DNA of 64,000 nt from Sulfurovaceae bacterium. GTDB taxonomy: Bacteria; Campylobacterota; Campylobacteria; Campylobacterales; Sulfurovaceae. Positions within the stretch are counted from its first letter, which is position 1. The number at the start of each line of letters is the position of its first letter. The notes below the pieces were generated by a model, which made no database searches, was not told the DNA's origin, and worked only from the letters and a program-made list of their open reading frames with translations. Positions 18,452 to 28,526 of this stretch are shown here, piece after piece. The DNA lies in the NCBI GenBank assembly GCA_028715055.1, contig JAQTLE010000001.1, positions 414,319-478,318 of the forward strand, read 5' to 3'. Made by a program: the position numbers and the translations under genes.

Positions 18452-18739
18452 TTGATTACAGAGCCTCGTGAAGAAAATGGTATTTCTATAATATTTCTAA
18501 AAAAAATATTATTGATTGCAGGCATTGTTTTTTTGCTTTCATTTATAAAAATTTACATTAGCAGCCAAATATATTATACGAGTAAAGTAGTTAATGACCT
18601 ACAACAAGATGCGGCAGTATTGAGAGCTGAAAAAATGATGCTTGAGCATAATATAGAGACATTGAGGTTTAAAACAGAGGTTTTGGATGTTGCAATTAAG
18701 AGTTCTTTGGAGCCGCCTCTAGAGGTTAAAGCTAATTAA
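18452..18739 (+). CDS. FtsL-like bitopic membrane protein
   Basis: A 95-residue protein with a short cytoplasmic N-terminus, one membrane helix (about residues 15-35: KKILLIAGIVFLLSFIKIYI) and a periplasmic leucine-zipper-like coiled coil (VVNDLQQDAAVLRAEKMMLE). This shape, and the place directly behind rsmH, are those of the divisome protein FtsL in division clusters. Sequence alone is too divergent to prove it. I take TTG 18452 as the start, with AGGA six bases upstream; an open frame to TTG 18419 would overlap rsmH. The usual downstream ftsI is absent here. Confidence 0.6.
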   Translation: MITEPREENGISIIFLKKILLIAGIVFLLSFIKIYISSQIYYTSKVVNDLQQDAAVLRAEKMMLEHNIETLRFKTEVLDVAIKSSLEPPLEVKAN

Positions 18740-18765
18740 TTGGTTTTTTGTAAATATAACTTTGG

Positions 18766-18771
18766 TATAAT
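18766..18771 (+). promoter_or_regulatory. -10 box of the haem/isoprenoid operon
   Basis: TATAAT at 18766-18771 in TTTGGTATAATCATT, 24 bases before the ATG of the 93-residue gene. It is probably the main promoter of the collinear run to the ubiD-like gene, because no later gap in that run exceeds nine bases. Confidence 0.6.
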
Positions 18772-18795
18772 CATTATATCAGCAGGAGAAGTGAT

Positions 18796-19077
18796 ATGAA
18801 TATTTTTAATGAAGAAGATGATTTTTTGGTAACAACACCTAAAGAAAATTATTTTTCAATTTCTAGGCATGCTAATGAAAATATTGTCGAAATGGAATTT
18901 GAAAAAATGCTCGAACGTCTAGCAGCCGCAGAAAAGCTTATAGAAGAAAAAGGCTTAGAAGATGAATTCGAACTAACATTAAGCCATATGCGTGCTATAG
19001 GTAAAATGGAATTGGAAGATCGCGTAAACGGACTTTTTTTAGAATTAGCCGGCAATATAGTTACGCAATGTGAATAG
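18796..19077 (+). CDS. conserved small acidic protein of unknown function
   Basis: Ninety-three residues, acidic, largely helical, with no signal peptide or membrane segment. The middle, MEFEKMLERLAAAEKLIEEK, is strongly amphipathic and could form a coiled coil. It has an AGGAG site seven bases before the ATG and a promoter box, and lies eight bases ahead of the polyprenyl synthase gene. A small unknown gene sits in the same place in Campylobacter. I do not recognise a domain. Confidence 0.7.
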   Translation: MNIFNEEDDFLVTTPKENYFSISRHANENIVEMEFEKMLERLAAAEKLIEEKGLEDEFELTLSHMRAIGKMELEDRVNGLFLELAGNIVTQCE

Positions 19078-19085
19078 GGGAAAAT

Positions 19086-19982
19086 GTGCTTAGTGCAGTT
19101 GAAAGAAAAATAGAACAGTATGTCATTTCTTTGGAGCATCCAGAAATACTGGCATTTTATCATAAGCTTCCGGCCGGCAAAAGATTACGTGCAAAATTAA
19201 TTTTATATATCGCAGGGGATAATTTACAATCTGTCAAATTAGCTGCGATAGTGGAGATGATCCACGCTGCAAGTTTACTGCATGATGATGTTATAGATGA
19301 TGCTATGACACGCAGAAACAAACCTTCTTTAAATGCAATTTACGGCAATAAAGTCGCTATTATGTTAGGAGATGTGCTTTATTCAAAAGGATTTAATGAA
19401 TTAAGCATAATGGATGCAAAGATAGCTCAAATCATTTCCGATGCAGTCATCAAATTGAGTATCGGAGAACTTGATGACGTTATGATGTCAAAAACATTTA
19501 ATACCAATAAAGAGCAATATATAAAAATGATTTACGGCAAGACCGCATCTCTAATTGAAGCGAGCGCAAATGCTGCAGCGTTATTGGCAGGAAAGCCACA
19601 AGATAAGTATCGTATTTATGGAAAAAATTTAGGCTTGGCATTTCAAATGATAGATGATCTCCTCGACGTTGTTTCAGATAGCGCAACTCTTGGGAAGCCC
19701 GCATTACATGACTTTGAAGAAGGCAAAACTACATTGCCGTATATGTATCTTTATGAAGCATTAGATGAACAAGAAAAAATCAGATTAAAATCTTTGCACG
19801 GCAAGGTTTTATCATCAAATGACAGTGCATGGGTACAAGAGCAAATAAAAATATATAATATTCCACAAAAATGTTACAAGGAAGCCGCATCACTTATAGA
19901 TGAGGCAATAAAATTAATGCAATCTGAGGGCGAAGCAAAATTGTCTGCAATAGCCAAAGAGATGATAGATAGGGATTTTTGA
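19086..19982 (+). CDS. polyprenyl diphosphate synthase
   Basis: Trans-prenyltransferase making the long isoprenoid side chain of menaquinone, which fits the menaquinone gene later in this operon. The first aspartate-rich motif is HDDVIDDAMTRR, in AASLLHDDVIDDA. The second is FQMIDDLLDVVSD. The length is 298. Chain length (octaprenyl or other) cannot be read by eye. The start is GTG 19086, eight bases after the preceding stop. The stop TGA shares one base with the hemA ATG. Confidence 0.9.
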   Translation: MLSAVERKIEQYVISLEHPEILAFYHKLPAGKRLRAKLILYIAGDNLQSVKLAAIVEMIHAASLLHDDVIDDAMTRRNKPSLNAIYGNKVAIMLGDVLYSKGFNELSIMDAKIAQIISDAVIKLSIGELDDVMMSKTFNTNKEQYIKMIYGKTASLIEASANAAALLAGKPQDKYRIYGKNLGLAFQMIDDLLDVVSDSATLGKPALHDFEEGKTTLPYMYLYEALDEQEKIRLKSLHGKVLSSNDSAWVQEQIKIYNIPQKCYKEAASLIDEAIKLMQSEGEAKLSAIAKEMIDRDF

Positions 19983-21289
19983 TGTATTATCAAATTATTA
20001 GTTTTAATTATAAAAATTGTGATCTAGGAAATAGAGAAAAAATTAGTTTCAAAACAGAAGAAGATAAAAAAGAGATGCTGACTCGTCTAGTCGGATTTGA
20101 TTTTATACATGAAGCATTTATAGTCAGCACATGCAATCGCACAGAGATCGTTACTGCAAATAAAGATAATTTCTCAACTTATCATACTATTTTGGGCATC
20201 ATGAGCGAATACAGCGGCGTAAATTTTCATGAATTAAAAGAAATGATGGAAAGATTCGATGATGAAGATGCAGTCGGACATATCTTTAGCGTAGTTTCAT
20301 CCCTAGATTCATTGGTCGTTGGTGAATCTCAGATAACAGGTCAAGTCAAAGATGCGTTTCGTTTTTCTTACAATAATGCTACAGCAGGAAAAAAATTAAA
20401 TAGACTTTTGTCTTATGCTGTTAAGTGTGCCGCAGAAGTACGAAATGAAACTCAAATTTCTGCCAATCCTATTTCGATCGCATCAGTCGCAGTTTCACAG
20501 GCTGAAGAAATTTTACAAGATACGATGGCCGGCATGACGGCTATCGTGATAGGGACAGGCGAGATGGGGATATTGACCACTAAACATCTTTTGCGTTCAG
20601 GATGTGATGTTATTTTGCTTGGCAGGGATATCAATAAAGCTAATGACGCCGCTCAGAATCTAGGAGATAATATAAAGGTTGATACTATTGAGAATCTAGA
20701 AAAATATATTAATCGTTATCGTCTGCTTTTTAGTGCTACATCTTCGCCTGTACCGGTAGTTACAAAAGATTTAATTAGTGAATGCGATTTTAGAAGATTA
20801 TGGTTTGATATAGCCATACCTAGAGATATAGAAGAGACAGAAGATGAAAAGATCACTATTTATAGAATCGATGATTTACAACATATTTCCAATATAAATC
20901 ATGCCCTTAGACAAGAACAAGCACTCAAAGCAAGCGAAATAGTTTCTCAGTATCAACAAGATTTTTATCGTTGGCTCAAAGCATTGTCTATAGAGCCGGT
21001 TATCAAGGGGATCAGGGAACATGTTAATGCGGCAATTGAAAAAGAACTTTCAAAAGCTATAAAAAAAGGTTTTGTTCCTAAAGAACTACATGATAATCTT
21101 CATAAATTGGCAGTATCAATGTTTAATCAATTTTTACATAAACCAACTAAAAAGATGAGACAAAGCTCTAAAGAAAAAGAAGGTGTATATCAAATTGAAG
21201 CAATGCAATGTATTTTTGATGTTAACACCGAAGATGTAGACCCAAAACAATATAAAGAACAACAACATACAAAAGGATATAAAGCGTGA
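19982..21289 (+). CDS. hemA: glutamyl-tRNA reductase
   Basis: First step of C5 haem synthesis: reduces glutamyl-tRNA to glutamate-1-semialdehyde with NADPH. The catalytic cysteine is in [10 protein letters not shown] (Cys51). [17 protein letters not shown] and the nucleotide-binding [16 protein letters not shown] follow, then the C-terminal dimerisation helices. I prefer ATG 19982 over an adjacent TTG; the ATG overlaps the previous stop by one base (TGATG). The gene lies in the same order as in C. jejuni and shares its operon with hemC. Confidence 0.95.
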   Translation: MYYQIISFNYKNCDLGNREKISFKTEEDKKEMLTRLVGFDFIHEAFIVSTCNRTEIVTANKDNFSTYHTILGIMSEYSGVNFHELKEMMERFDDEDAVGHIFSVVSSLDSLVVGESQITGQVKDAFRFSYNNATAGKKLNRLLSYAVKCAAEVRNETQISANPISIASVAVSQAEEILQDTMAGMTAIVIGTGEMGILTTKHLLRSGCDVILLGRDINKANDAAQNLGDNIKVDTIENLEKYINRYRLLFSATSSPVPVVTKDLISECDFRRLWFDIAIPRDIEETEDEKITIYRIDDLQHISNINHALRQEQALKASEIVSQYQQDFYRWLKALSIEPVIKGIREHVNAAIEKELSKAIKKGFVPKELHDNLHKLAVSMFNQFLHKPTKKMRQSSKEKEGVYQIEAMQCIFDVNTEDVDPKQYKEQQHTKGYKA

Positions 21290-22989
21290 AGTTTACACAA
21301 CTACTAATACCTACACTCAAAGAGGTGCCAAATGATGCAACTCTAGCCAGCCACATTTATTTGCTTCGTGGAGGATTTATTCAAGGCGTAGGAAGTGGAC
21401 TTTATAACTTCTTACCACTTGGGAAAATAGTACTTGATAATGTTCGCAATATTGTAAAAGAAGAACTTGATGCTGTAGGTGCGCAAGAAGTAAGTCTGGG
21501 ATTTGTTACTCCGGCATCATTTTGGATAGATAGCGGCAGATTTGAAAAATACGGTAAAGAACTACTCAGATTTAAAGATCGAAAAGATAATGAATTTGTA
21601 CTTGGGCCTACTCATGAAGAGATGATGGTAAACTTGGTTAAACAAACAGTTAAAAGTTACAAACAACTGCCTTTGAATCTTTATCAAATAAATTTAAAAT
21701 TTCGCGATGAAATCCGTCCAAGATTTGGACTCATGAGGGGGCGAGAGTTTCTTATGAAAGACGGATATAGCTTTCATGTCAATGAAGACGATATGAAACG
21801 TGAATTTGCTCTTATGGAAGAAACATATAAACGTATTTTTACCAGACTCGGGCTCGAATTTAGAGTAGTTGATGCTGATAGCGGTGCTATCGGTGGCAGC
21901 GGAAGTAAAGAGTTTATGGTACTAGCCAATAGTGGAGAAGATACTATTGTGGTATGCAAAGATTGCGAATATGGTGCAAATATAGAAGCGGCTACTAGAA
22001 AACCTATGATTATTGAAAGCGAAGCTCCGGAGGCAGATTTTGCAAAGTTCCATACCCCGAATATCAAAAGCATAGATGAGTTGAGCGATTTTTTCAAAGT
22101 AGATCCGTTTTACATTATGAAAACAGTAGCTATGAGAGCATTATATGATGAGGGTAGAAGTGAGATAGTGCTTTTTGTATTGCGAGGTTCAGATACTTTG
22201 CAAGAGACAAAAGCATGTAATGCCGTAAATGCAAATGAATTGATCGAAGTCTCAGAAGAAGAACTTTCCAAAGCAGGATTATATCCTGGATATATGGGAC
22301 CGATTGAAGTACCAAATAATATAAGAGTGGTAGCTGACGATGCTTTGCAGAATGCCGTCCAGATGATTTGTGGTGCAAATGCAGAAAATTATCATTTTGT
22401 CGGAGCCAGCAGCGATAAAATAAGTGTAACATATCACGATTTGATAGCCGTCCAAGAAGGCGATAAGTGTATTTGTTGCGGAGGAGAGCTTACTTATACC
22501 AAAGGGATAGAAGTAGGACATATTTTCCAGCTTGGTATTCGCTATAGTGAACCATTAAAAGCGGAATTTTTAAATGAACATGGCAAAACTCAACCATTTG
22601 TTATGGGTACTTATGGCATAGGAGTAAGCAGATTGCTTGCTGCAATTATTGAGCAACATCATGATGATAAAGGCTGCAAATGGACAAAAGAGAGTAGTCC
22701 GTTTGATATAGAAATTATAGTTTCAAACGCAAAAGATGAATTCCAGAGTCAATTTGCCGATAAGATATATTATTCGTTAAAAACTCAAGGTATAAAAGTA
22801 TTGCTTGATGATCGCAAAGAACGCTTTGGATTTAAAATGAAGGATTATGAACTTATAGGTATTCCTTTTGCAATAGTTGTTGGGCAAAAATTGGAAAACG
22901 GAATGGTCGAATTGGTTTATAGAGATGGACGACCTTCAGTAGAAATTGCTTTAAAAGATATCGAAAATGTTGTACGTGAACTTATCTAA
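21286..22989 (+). CDS. proS: prolyl-tRNA synthetase
   Basis: Charges tRNA-Pro. It is the bacterial-type enzyme (567 residues), with motif 1 around [15 protein letters not shown], motif 2 [21 protein letters not shown] and motif 3 [15 protein letters not shown] central editing (INS) domain lies at about 225-380, where Ala-tRNA-Pro is hydrolysed, and the C-terminal anticodon-binding domain ends the protein. The start is GTG overlapping the hemA stop (GTGA). The 3' end overlaps the next gene by 23 bases. Confidence 0.97.
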   Translation: MKFTQLLIPTLKEVPNDATLASHIYLLRGGFIQGVGSGLYNFLPLGKIVLDNVRNIVKEELDAVGAQEVSLGFVTPASFWIDSGRFEKYGKELLRFKDRKDNEFVLGPTHEEMMVNLVKQTVKSYKQLPLNLYQINLKFRDEIRPRFGLMRGREFLMKDGYSFHVNEDDMKREFALMEETYKRIFTRLGLEFRVVDADSGAIGGSGSKEFMVLANSGEDTIVVCKDCEYGANIEAATRKPMIIESEAPEADFAKFHTPNIKSIDELSDFFKVDPFYIMKTVAMRALYDEGRSEIVLFVLRGSDTLQETKACNAVNANELIEVSEEELSKAGLYPGYMGPIEVPNNIRVVADDALQNAVQMICGANAENYHFVGASSDKISVTYHDLIAVQEGDKCICCGGELTYTKGIEVGHIFQLGIRYSEPLKAEFLNEHGKTQPFVMGTYGIGVSRLLAAIIEQHHDDKGCKWTKESSPFDIEIIVSNAKDEFQSQFADKIYYSLKTQGIKVLLDDRKERFGFKMKDYELIGIPFAIVVGQKLENGMVELVYRDGRPSVEIALKDIENVVRELI

Positions 22990-23425
22990 ATATTTTTGGC
23001 TGCTACCTGTATTATTTGTGGCAGAAATTTATATTTCATGGTATTTTGCTTCTATTATCGGATTTTGGTGGAGTATCGCTTGGATCTTTGGTACAATGAT
23101 GTTAGGCACGGCACTTCTTAAAAGAACACACATAGCAATTGCTGCATCGATGCAGTCGCTATTTGTATCAGGTGGAAATTTAAATACCTTATATCGTCAA
23201 AATATCTCTTATATAATGGGTGCGATTTTACTTATTATTCCAGGGATAATAAGTGATGCATTTGGTATTTTATTATTAGTTTATGCTTTTTATTTGCAAA
23301 CAATAGGTACAATACCACATAAAACAAACTACGAACAAAATAAAGGAAATGATGATGTTATTGATGCGGAAATTATTAATAACAATGCTATTGACTATGA
23401 CCGCAATGGTCACAATAGCTTGTAG
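22967..23425 (+). CDS. FxsA-like membrane protein
   Basis: A 152-residue membrane protein with about three or four hydrophobic segments, matching the FxsA family: a first helix with [15 protein letters not shown], a second around [18 protein letters not shown], and [20 protein letters not shown] later. FxsA in E. coli eases F-plasmid exclusion of phage T7; the general role is unknown. The hydrophilic tail ([18 protein letters not shown]) is read from DNA that also encodes the signal peptide of the next gene in another frame. It sits between proS and hemC, as in Campylobacter. Confidence 0.78.
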   Translation: MLYVNLSKYFWLLPVLFVAEIYISWYFASIIGFWWSIAWIFGTMMLGTALLKRTHIAIAASMQSLFVSGGNLNTLYRQNISYIMGAILLIIPGIISDAFGILLLVYAFYLQTIGTIPHKTNYEQNKGNDDVIDAEIINNNAIDYDRNGHNSL

Positions 23426-24209
23426 TGCAAAAGAAAGCGTAGATGAAAAAACTCTTTTAAAATTTATCAAAAATCAAGTGGTAAAAAATAGAGACGTTAA
23501 GGTATTGGGTGTAAAAGTTATTGAAAGAAAAAATGTTAAAGAGCTACCGGGTTGGGAAGTTTTATTGGTTACTATGCAATTGGAATATAACAATCAAAAA
23601 CTAGATGCACCTGAAACTTTTTTTGTTAGAGATAATGTTATTACACCTGTATTGGTCGATTTGAAAACAGGTGCAAATTATCGTGATGAAATTAAGCCTT
23701 CAGTTCCAAATGAGGTTTATAATAAAAATCATCTTTTGGTAGGAAATACAAATGCAAAGCACAAGATTTTAGTTTTTTCAGATCCTCTATGTCCATTTTG
23801 TCAAGAAGTGGTGCCGGGACTTTTAAAAGCTGCTAAAGCTAATCCTGATGTGATGGCAGTTTATTATTATCATCTGCCGCTAAAACAAATTCATCCGGCT
23901 TCCGCGGTGCTTACGCGTATTTTGGAAGTTGCACAAAGACAAGGCAGAAATGATATTGTAGAAAAAATATATGGTTTACAAATTGATCCAAATGAAACAA
24001 ATGAAGCAAATTTGATAAAAATAGTTAAAGATCAGCTTGGGTTTAGTGTAACTTCTGCTCAAATTAATTCTCCAGAAATAATAAGTGCATTGAGTTATGA
24101 TGAACAAATGGCATTGAGATTAATGGTTACTGGTACGCCTACTATATACATTGACGGAAATTTGGATAAGCTTCGAGAAGGCTATAAAGATTTATTACCA
24201 AAGAAATAA
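23355..24209 (+). CDS. periplasmic thioredoxin-fold (DsbC/DsbG-like) lipoprotein
   Basis: A 284-residue exported disulfide oxidoreductase or isomerase. The N-terminal signal sequence ends in a lipobox-like TIAC ([13 protein letters not shown]), so it is probably lipid-anchored. A dimerisation-like N-terminal part is followed by a thioredoxin fold with the redox motif CPFC in FSDPLCPFCQEVVPGL. The conserved cis-proline is in TGTPTIYIDG. Four in-frame ATGs (23349, 23352, 23355, 23364) compete. AAAGGA at 23342-23347 is best spaced for 23355. The gene overlaps the fxsA-like gene by about 70 bases in another frame. Confidence 0.85.
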   Translation: MLLMRKLLITMLLTMTAMVTIACSAKESVDEKTLLKFIKNQVVKNRDVKVLGVKVIERKNVKELPGWEVLLVTMQLEYNNQKLDAPETFFVRDNVITPVLVDLKTGANYRDEIKPSVPNEVYNKNHLLVGNTNAKHKILVFSDPLCPFCQEVVPGLLKAAKANPDVMAVYYYHLPLKQIHPASAVLTRILEVAQRQGRNDIVEKIYGLQIDPNETNEANLIKIVKDQLGFSVTSAQINSPEIISALSYDEQMALRLMVTGTPTIYIDGNLDKLREGYKDLLPKK

Positions 24210-24211
24210 AA

Positions 24212-25162
24212 ATGAAAAAATTAATAATAGCAACACGAGCCAGTGCATTAGCTCTTTGGCAAGCATATCATGTCAAAGAACATATAGAAAAACATTTTGA
24301 TATCAAAGTTACCCTAAATGAGATAACGAGCCAAGGCGACAGGATATTAGATCGTCCTTTGGCATTCATCGGAGGCAAAGGCCATTTTACAAAAGAACTT
24401 GAAGATGCTATGCTAGAAGGCAAGGCACATATGGCTGTACATTCACTCAAAGATGTACCCACATATATACCAGATGGATTAAGTCTGGCAGCTATTACTA
24501 AGAGACAAGATCAAAGTGATGTTCTATTGTCACATAAATATTCATCACTTGATGATTTGCCCGCCGGTGCAGTGGTAGGAACTACAAGTTTGAGACGACG
24601 AATGCAGCTATTGCACAAAAGACCAGATCTTAAAGTAAGAGATCTTAGAGGCAATGTCAATACAAGACTTCGAAAACTTAAAGATGGCGAGTATGATGCG
24701 ATTATATTGGCCTATATCGGGCTTCATAGATTAGATCTCTTAAAAGATATCCCTTTTGTAGAAAAATTATCTTTTATGCTTCCACCTATGGGTCAAGCAG
24801 CGCTTGGTATTGAAATTATTGACAATAATCCTTTGTTGCACGAAATTGCAATGAGCCTTAATGATAAGGATAGTTTTTGGTGCACCAAATTGGAAAGAGA
24901 TTTTATATCAGCTATAGAAGCTGGTTGTTCTGCTCCAGTTGCTGTGAATGCTACCATAGATAATAACAAAGTTACTATAAAGGCTATGGTAGGTTATACT
25001 GACGGGACTCATATTATGGAACGCAGTATGGAAGCAGAATTTGAAAAAAGTCAAAATCTCGGATTTGATCTAGCTAAAGAAGTAATAAAAGATGGTGGAT
25101 TAAATATTTTGGAAAGAGCTGAAGAGAAGTTTTTCAAAGATGCAATGGCAGAAAGACTATAA
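24212..25162 (+). CDS. hemC: hydroxymethylbilane synthase (porphobilinogen deaminase)
   Basis: Polymerises four porphobilinogen molecules to hydroxymethylbilane in haem synthesis. Typical segments are IATRASALALWQA at the N-terminus, GKGHFTKELEDAML, VHSLKDVPT, TTSLRRRMQL and RDLRGNVNTRLRKL. The cysteine that carries the dipyrromethane cofactor is in EAGCSAPVAV. The length is 316. It starts two bases after the preceding stop and is followed by the ubiD-like gene after eight bases. Confidence 0.97.
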   Translation: MKKLIIATRASALALWQAYHVKEHIEKHFDIKVTLNEITSQGDRILDRPLAFIGGKGHFTKELEDAMLEGKAHMAVHSLKDVPTYIPDGLSLAAITKRQDQSDVLLSHKYSSLDDLPAGAVVGTTSLRRRMQLLHKRPDLKVRDLRGNVNTRLRKLKDGEYDAIILAYIGLHRLDLLKDIPFVEKLSFMLPPMGQAALGIEIIDNNPLLHEIAMSLNDKDSFWCTKLERDFISAIEAGCSAPVAVNATIDNNKVTIKAMVGYTDGTHIMERSMEAEFEKSQNLGFDLAKEVIKDGGLNILERAEEKFFKDAMAERL

Positions 25163-25170
25163 GGGAAGCA

Positions 25171-26985
25171 ATGCAAGATGTTATAGAATGGTTTAAAGCT
25201 AATGGAGAAGTTAAGCTTATAGAAGAACCCCTTGATGTGGAGCTCGAGATACCGCATATTGCATATTTAGAAATAAAAAAAGACAATGCTTCTCCACTTC
25301 TTTTCACTAACCCTATCTCAAAACGATTGGGCTTAGAGTATGATATGCCGGTATTTATGAATCTTTTTGCATCAAAAGATTTGACTGAAAAGATTTTTGG
25401 CACTCATCCAGACAAAATAGCCGAGGATATCGGATGGTTGCTTAAGATGAAGCCACCAAAAGGATTAGTGGAAAAAATAAAACTTTTGCCAAAACTCTTG
25501 AAGCTTAAAAATGTGTTTCCAAAAAGATTATCAGGCAGAGGTGAATGTCAAGAGATACTCTGGGATAATATTGATCTGGATAAGCTTCCGATTTTAAAAA
25601 CCTGGAGTGAGGATGGCGGCAGATTTATCACAATGGGGCAGGTTTATACACAAAGTATAGATGGCTCAGTGCAAAATCTTGGCATGTATCGCTTGCAACA
25701 ATATGATAAAAATCATTTAGGAATGCATTGGCAGATCCACAAAGATGGAGCACATTTATTTCATGAATATGCCAAGGCCGGTAAAAAAATGCCTGTTTCC
25801 ATAGCTATTGGAGGAGACCCGTTATATATTTGGTGCGGACAAGCTCCGATGCCAAACGGTATGTTTGAATTATTGTTGTATGGATTGATCAGAGGTAAAA
25901 ATGCTAGACTTGTTAAGTCTATAACAAATGATATTTTTGTACCACATGATGTGGATATAATAATCGAAGGTTTTGTAGATCCTGCTAAGAGCCAAGTTGA
26001 AGGACCATTTGGTGACCATACAGGATACTATACTCTTCCAGAAGAGTTTCCGGTTATGGAAGTAACAGCTATTACTTCTAAAAAAAATCCCGTATTTCAT
26101 GCTACAGTTGTAGGTAAGCCTCCATTAGAAGATAAATATATGGGTTGGGGAACAGAAAGAATATTTTTACCTCTTTTAAAACCAATGGCCCCAGAACTTA
26201 TAGACTATCACATGCCTGAAAATGGAGTGTTTCATAATCTGATCTTAGCAAAGATGCAGCCACTTTACAAGGGACATGCCAAACAGTTCATGCATGCTTT
26301 TTGGGGTGTAGGACAGATGAGTTTTGTCAAACATGCTATATTTGTAGGGGAAGATGCTCCTGCTTTGACTTCTTATGAAGCTTTGAGTGAACACATATTA
26401 AATAGATTGAGCAAAAAAAGTATATTTATATCTGAAGGAATCGTAGATCATTTAGACCATTCAGCTAATGAGCAGTTTGTAGGCGGTAAATTAGGAATTG
26501 ATGTTACCGGAGAAGAAATATCAAGAGATATAGAAGTGTTGAGTGATGAAAATCTGCTATCCAAAATGAAAGATATTGATAACAATATTTTTGGATTAAG
26601 ACAATATATGGTGCATACTGCTAACCCGATATGCGTAATAAGCGTAGAGAAAAAAAGCTCTATGCTTCATCTTAGCAAAACTTTGGCAAGTTTAGCTAAA
26701 CATATTAAAATACTTGTCATTGTAGATAAACACAACAATGATTTAGACAATCAGTATATGCTTATCTGGCGTGTAGTAAACAATATTGATGCCGTTAGAG
26801 ATATTAAATTAGAGCCATTTATTCTCATAGATGCAACAAATAAAAATCATTTTGATGGATTTACAAGAGAATGGCCTGGAGATACGTTGTGTGATGCAAA
26901 AGTACTACAAAGCCTAAAAGAAAAATGTTTGGTAGAATATGATGAAACTTTAGTGCGTAAATGGGGGCTATTGGAATTTGAATAA
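25171..26985 (+). CDS. UbiD-family decarboxylase, probably of menaquinone (futalosine) synthesis
   Basis: A prenylated-FMN-dependent decarboxylase of 604 residues. Family landmarks are GMYRLQQYDKNHLGMHWQ, PVSIAIGGDPLYIWCGQAP and GPFGDHTGYYTLPEEFPV, the last carrying the catalytic acidic residues. Campylobacterota make menaquinone by the futalosine route and have a UbiD homologue for the 1,4-dihydroxy-6-naphthoate branch, so this is the likely substrate class (inference). The operon contains the polyprenyl synthase for the same quinone. The cofactor-making UbiX is encoded at 32056. Confidence 0.88.
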   Translation: MQDVIEWFKANGEVKLIEEPLDVELEIPHIAYLEIKKDNASPLLFTNPISKRLGLEYDMPVFMNLFASKDLTEKIFGTHPDKIAEDIGWLLKMKPPKGLVEKIKLLPKLLKLKNVFPKRLSGRGECQEILWDNIDLDKLPILKTWSEDGGRFITMGQVYTQSIDGSVQNLGMYRLQQYDKNHLGMHWQIHKDGAHLFHEYAKAGKKMPVSIAIGGDPLYIWCGQAPMPNGMFELLLYGLIRGKNARLVKSITNDIFVPHDVDIIIEGFVDPAKSQVEGPFGDHTGYYTLPEEFPVMEVTAITSKKNPVFHATVVGKPPLEDKYMGWGTERIFLPLLKPMAPELIDYHMPENGVFHNLILAKMQPLYKGHAKQFMHAFWGVGQMSFVKHAIFVGEDAPALTSYEALSEHILNRLSKKSIFISEGIVDHLDHSANEQFVGGKLGIDVTGEEISRDIEVLSDENLLSKMKDIDNNIFGLRQYMVHTANPICVISVEKKSSMLHLSKTLASLAKHIKILVIVDKHNNDLDNQYMLIWRVVNNIDAVRDIKLEPFILIDATNKNHFDGFTREWPGDTLCDAKVLQSLKEKCLVEYDETLVRKWGLLEFE

Positions 26986-26988
26986 TAT

Positions 26989-28485
26989 TTAACTTTTATA
27001 CCAAAGTGATATTATGCCTATCGCAAATATACCTAAGGCAATTTCTTTTAGATCTTTATCGTACATCAATGCAAAAAAACCAATCAATATAAATATCGAT
27101 GAGCTCAAAAGAGGTTTTATATAATCTTTGAGCTCTTTTGCTATCCAGTAAATTTGATCTTTAGAAATAGAGATCTCTACTTCTCCATCCGCTATTTTTT
27201 GTACTGAATGTTTTAGATCTTGTATAAAGAACGGAGTATCTTTGATCGTTTCTATTATAACATCAAAAAATCCTTTTTTTGAGCCAAGAGCTTTTGGTAT
27301 ATTGCTTTGAAGAATCGGCAATATATCCTTGATGCCGTTAAAATTTTCTATATATGTCGTACCAAGTCCTTCAATTATAGCGCTAACTCTAAGTATATAA
27401 ATAGCCTCACTAGGCAATTTAAACGGCAAATCTTTTGTGGATTCAAGCACATTAAACGCCAATTTCTGCATAGATTCGCTGCTTAGATTTTCATCTGAAA
27501 AAATTGTAAACATTTTTGATGTAAATTCTGCCAGCTCTGCTGTCGGAGCTTCATAGGCAATTGTACCCAAGCGTTTACTCGCACTGATATATAGTTCATA
27601 ATTTTTTTCATTGGCAGCCTTTATAAGCTCAATAATAGCAATTCTAGTCTCGTTTGGTATTCTCTTTACCATTCCAAAATCAAGCAAGATCAATTCTCCT
27701 TCTTTTGAAACCAATAAATTTCCAGGGTGTGGATCGGCATGGAAATATCCTACTAAAAGCATTTGGTCAGCATAAAAATTAATTAGTTTAGCTATAAGAG
27801 GTTTGAAATCAATGCTACATGCAAGCAAGTTTTTTTTGTCGTCAAATCTAAAACCTTCTTCAAAACTCATTATTAATGCACTATCACTAGAATACTTTTC
27901 ATAAGGTTTTGGAAATTTGATACCACTATCTTTATAAACTTTTGAAAACTCTTTTAGATTTTGTAGCTCTATACGAAAAGATACTTCATTGATGATCATT
28001 TTAGAAAATTCACTGATAACTGCTTCGATAGAGTTTTTTGTATATGTGCTAAAAAGCGGTTTAAAAAAATTATTAAACAAATTAATTATTTTTATATCTG
28101 CTGCGACACGATTTGTTATGTCAAATCTACGCAATTTCACTGCTACTTTCGTATCATCGTTCAAATATGCAACATGTACTTGTCCAATAGATGCGGAAGC
28201 GATAGGAATAGGCGAGAATTCTTTGAATATCTTCATGTCACCAAAAGCATCTTTGTAAACAGCATTAAATTCACTCTCACTCATAGAAGGAAGTTTGTCG
28301 TGGAGTTCTTTTAGTTCATCGAGATAATCTTTTGAAAAAAAATCAGATCTGGTAGCCAGAACCTGAGCAAGTTTGATAAAACTGGCCCCGAGAGTAATGA
28401 TAGTTTGCTTCAAGTCTTTTGGTGAAAGTGGTTTGAAACCGAAGAAACTATTTTTTCTCTTTATTATGAGATAAAGAGTCATCAA
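26989..28485 (-). CDS. UbiB/ABC1/AarF family atypical kinase
   Basis: An ABC1-family protein-kinase-like ATPase, linked to quinone and lipid homeostasis. It has the family's KxGQ-like motif FIKLAQVLATRSD, the alanine-rich nucleotide loop PIASASIGQVH, the catalytic segment GYFHADPHPGNLLV, and LLDFGMVKRI in place of DFG. Two hydrophobic segments lie at the C-terminus (LLSSSIFILIGFFALMY, then LGIFAIGIISLWY). The coordinates start at a TTG that has no ribosome-binding site. The frame stays open for about 18 more codons to an ATC at 28539 with GAGGA six bases before it (see findings), which would add KKISYYSPLRVYAIFAFLM. Confidence 0.9.
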   Translation of the reverse strand: MMTLYLIIKRKNSFFGFKPLSPKDLKQTIITLGASFIKLAQVLATRSDFFSKDYLDELKELHDKLPSMSESEFNAVYKDAFGDMKIFKEFSPIPIASASIGQVHVAYLNDDTKVAVKLRRFDITNRVAADIKIINLFNNFFKPLFSTYTKNSIEAVISEFSKMIINEVSFRIELQNLKEFSKVYKDSGIKFPKPYEKYSSDSALIMSFEEGFRFDDKKNLLACSIDFKPLIAKLINFYADQMLLVGYFHADPHPGNLLVSKEGELILLDFGMVKRIPNETRIAIIELIKAANEKNYELYISASKRLGTIAYEAPTAELAEFTSKMFTIFSDENLSSESMQKLAFNVLESTKDLPFKLPSEAIYILRVSAIIEGLGTTYIENFNGIKDILPILQSNIPKALGSKKGFFDVIIETIKDTPFFIQDLKHSVQKIADGEVEISISKDQIYWIAKELKDYIKPLLSSSIFILIGFFALMYDKDLKEIALGIFAIGIISLWYKS

Positions 28486-28526
28486 AAATGCAAATATTGC
28501 ATAAACTCTCAGAGGGCTGTAATAGC

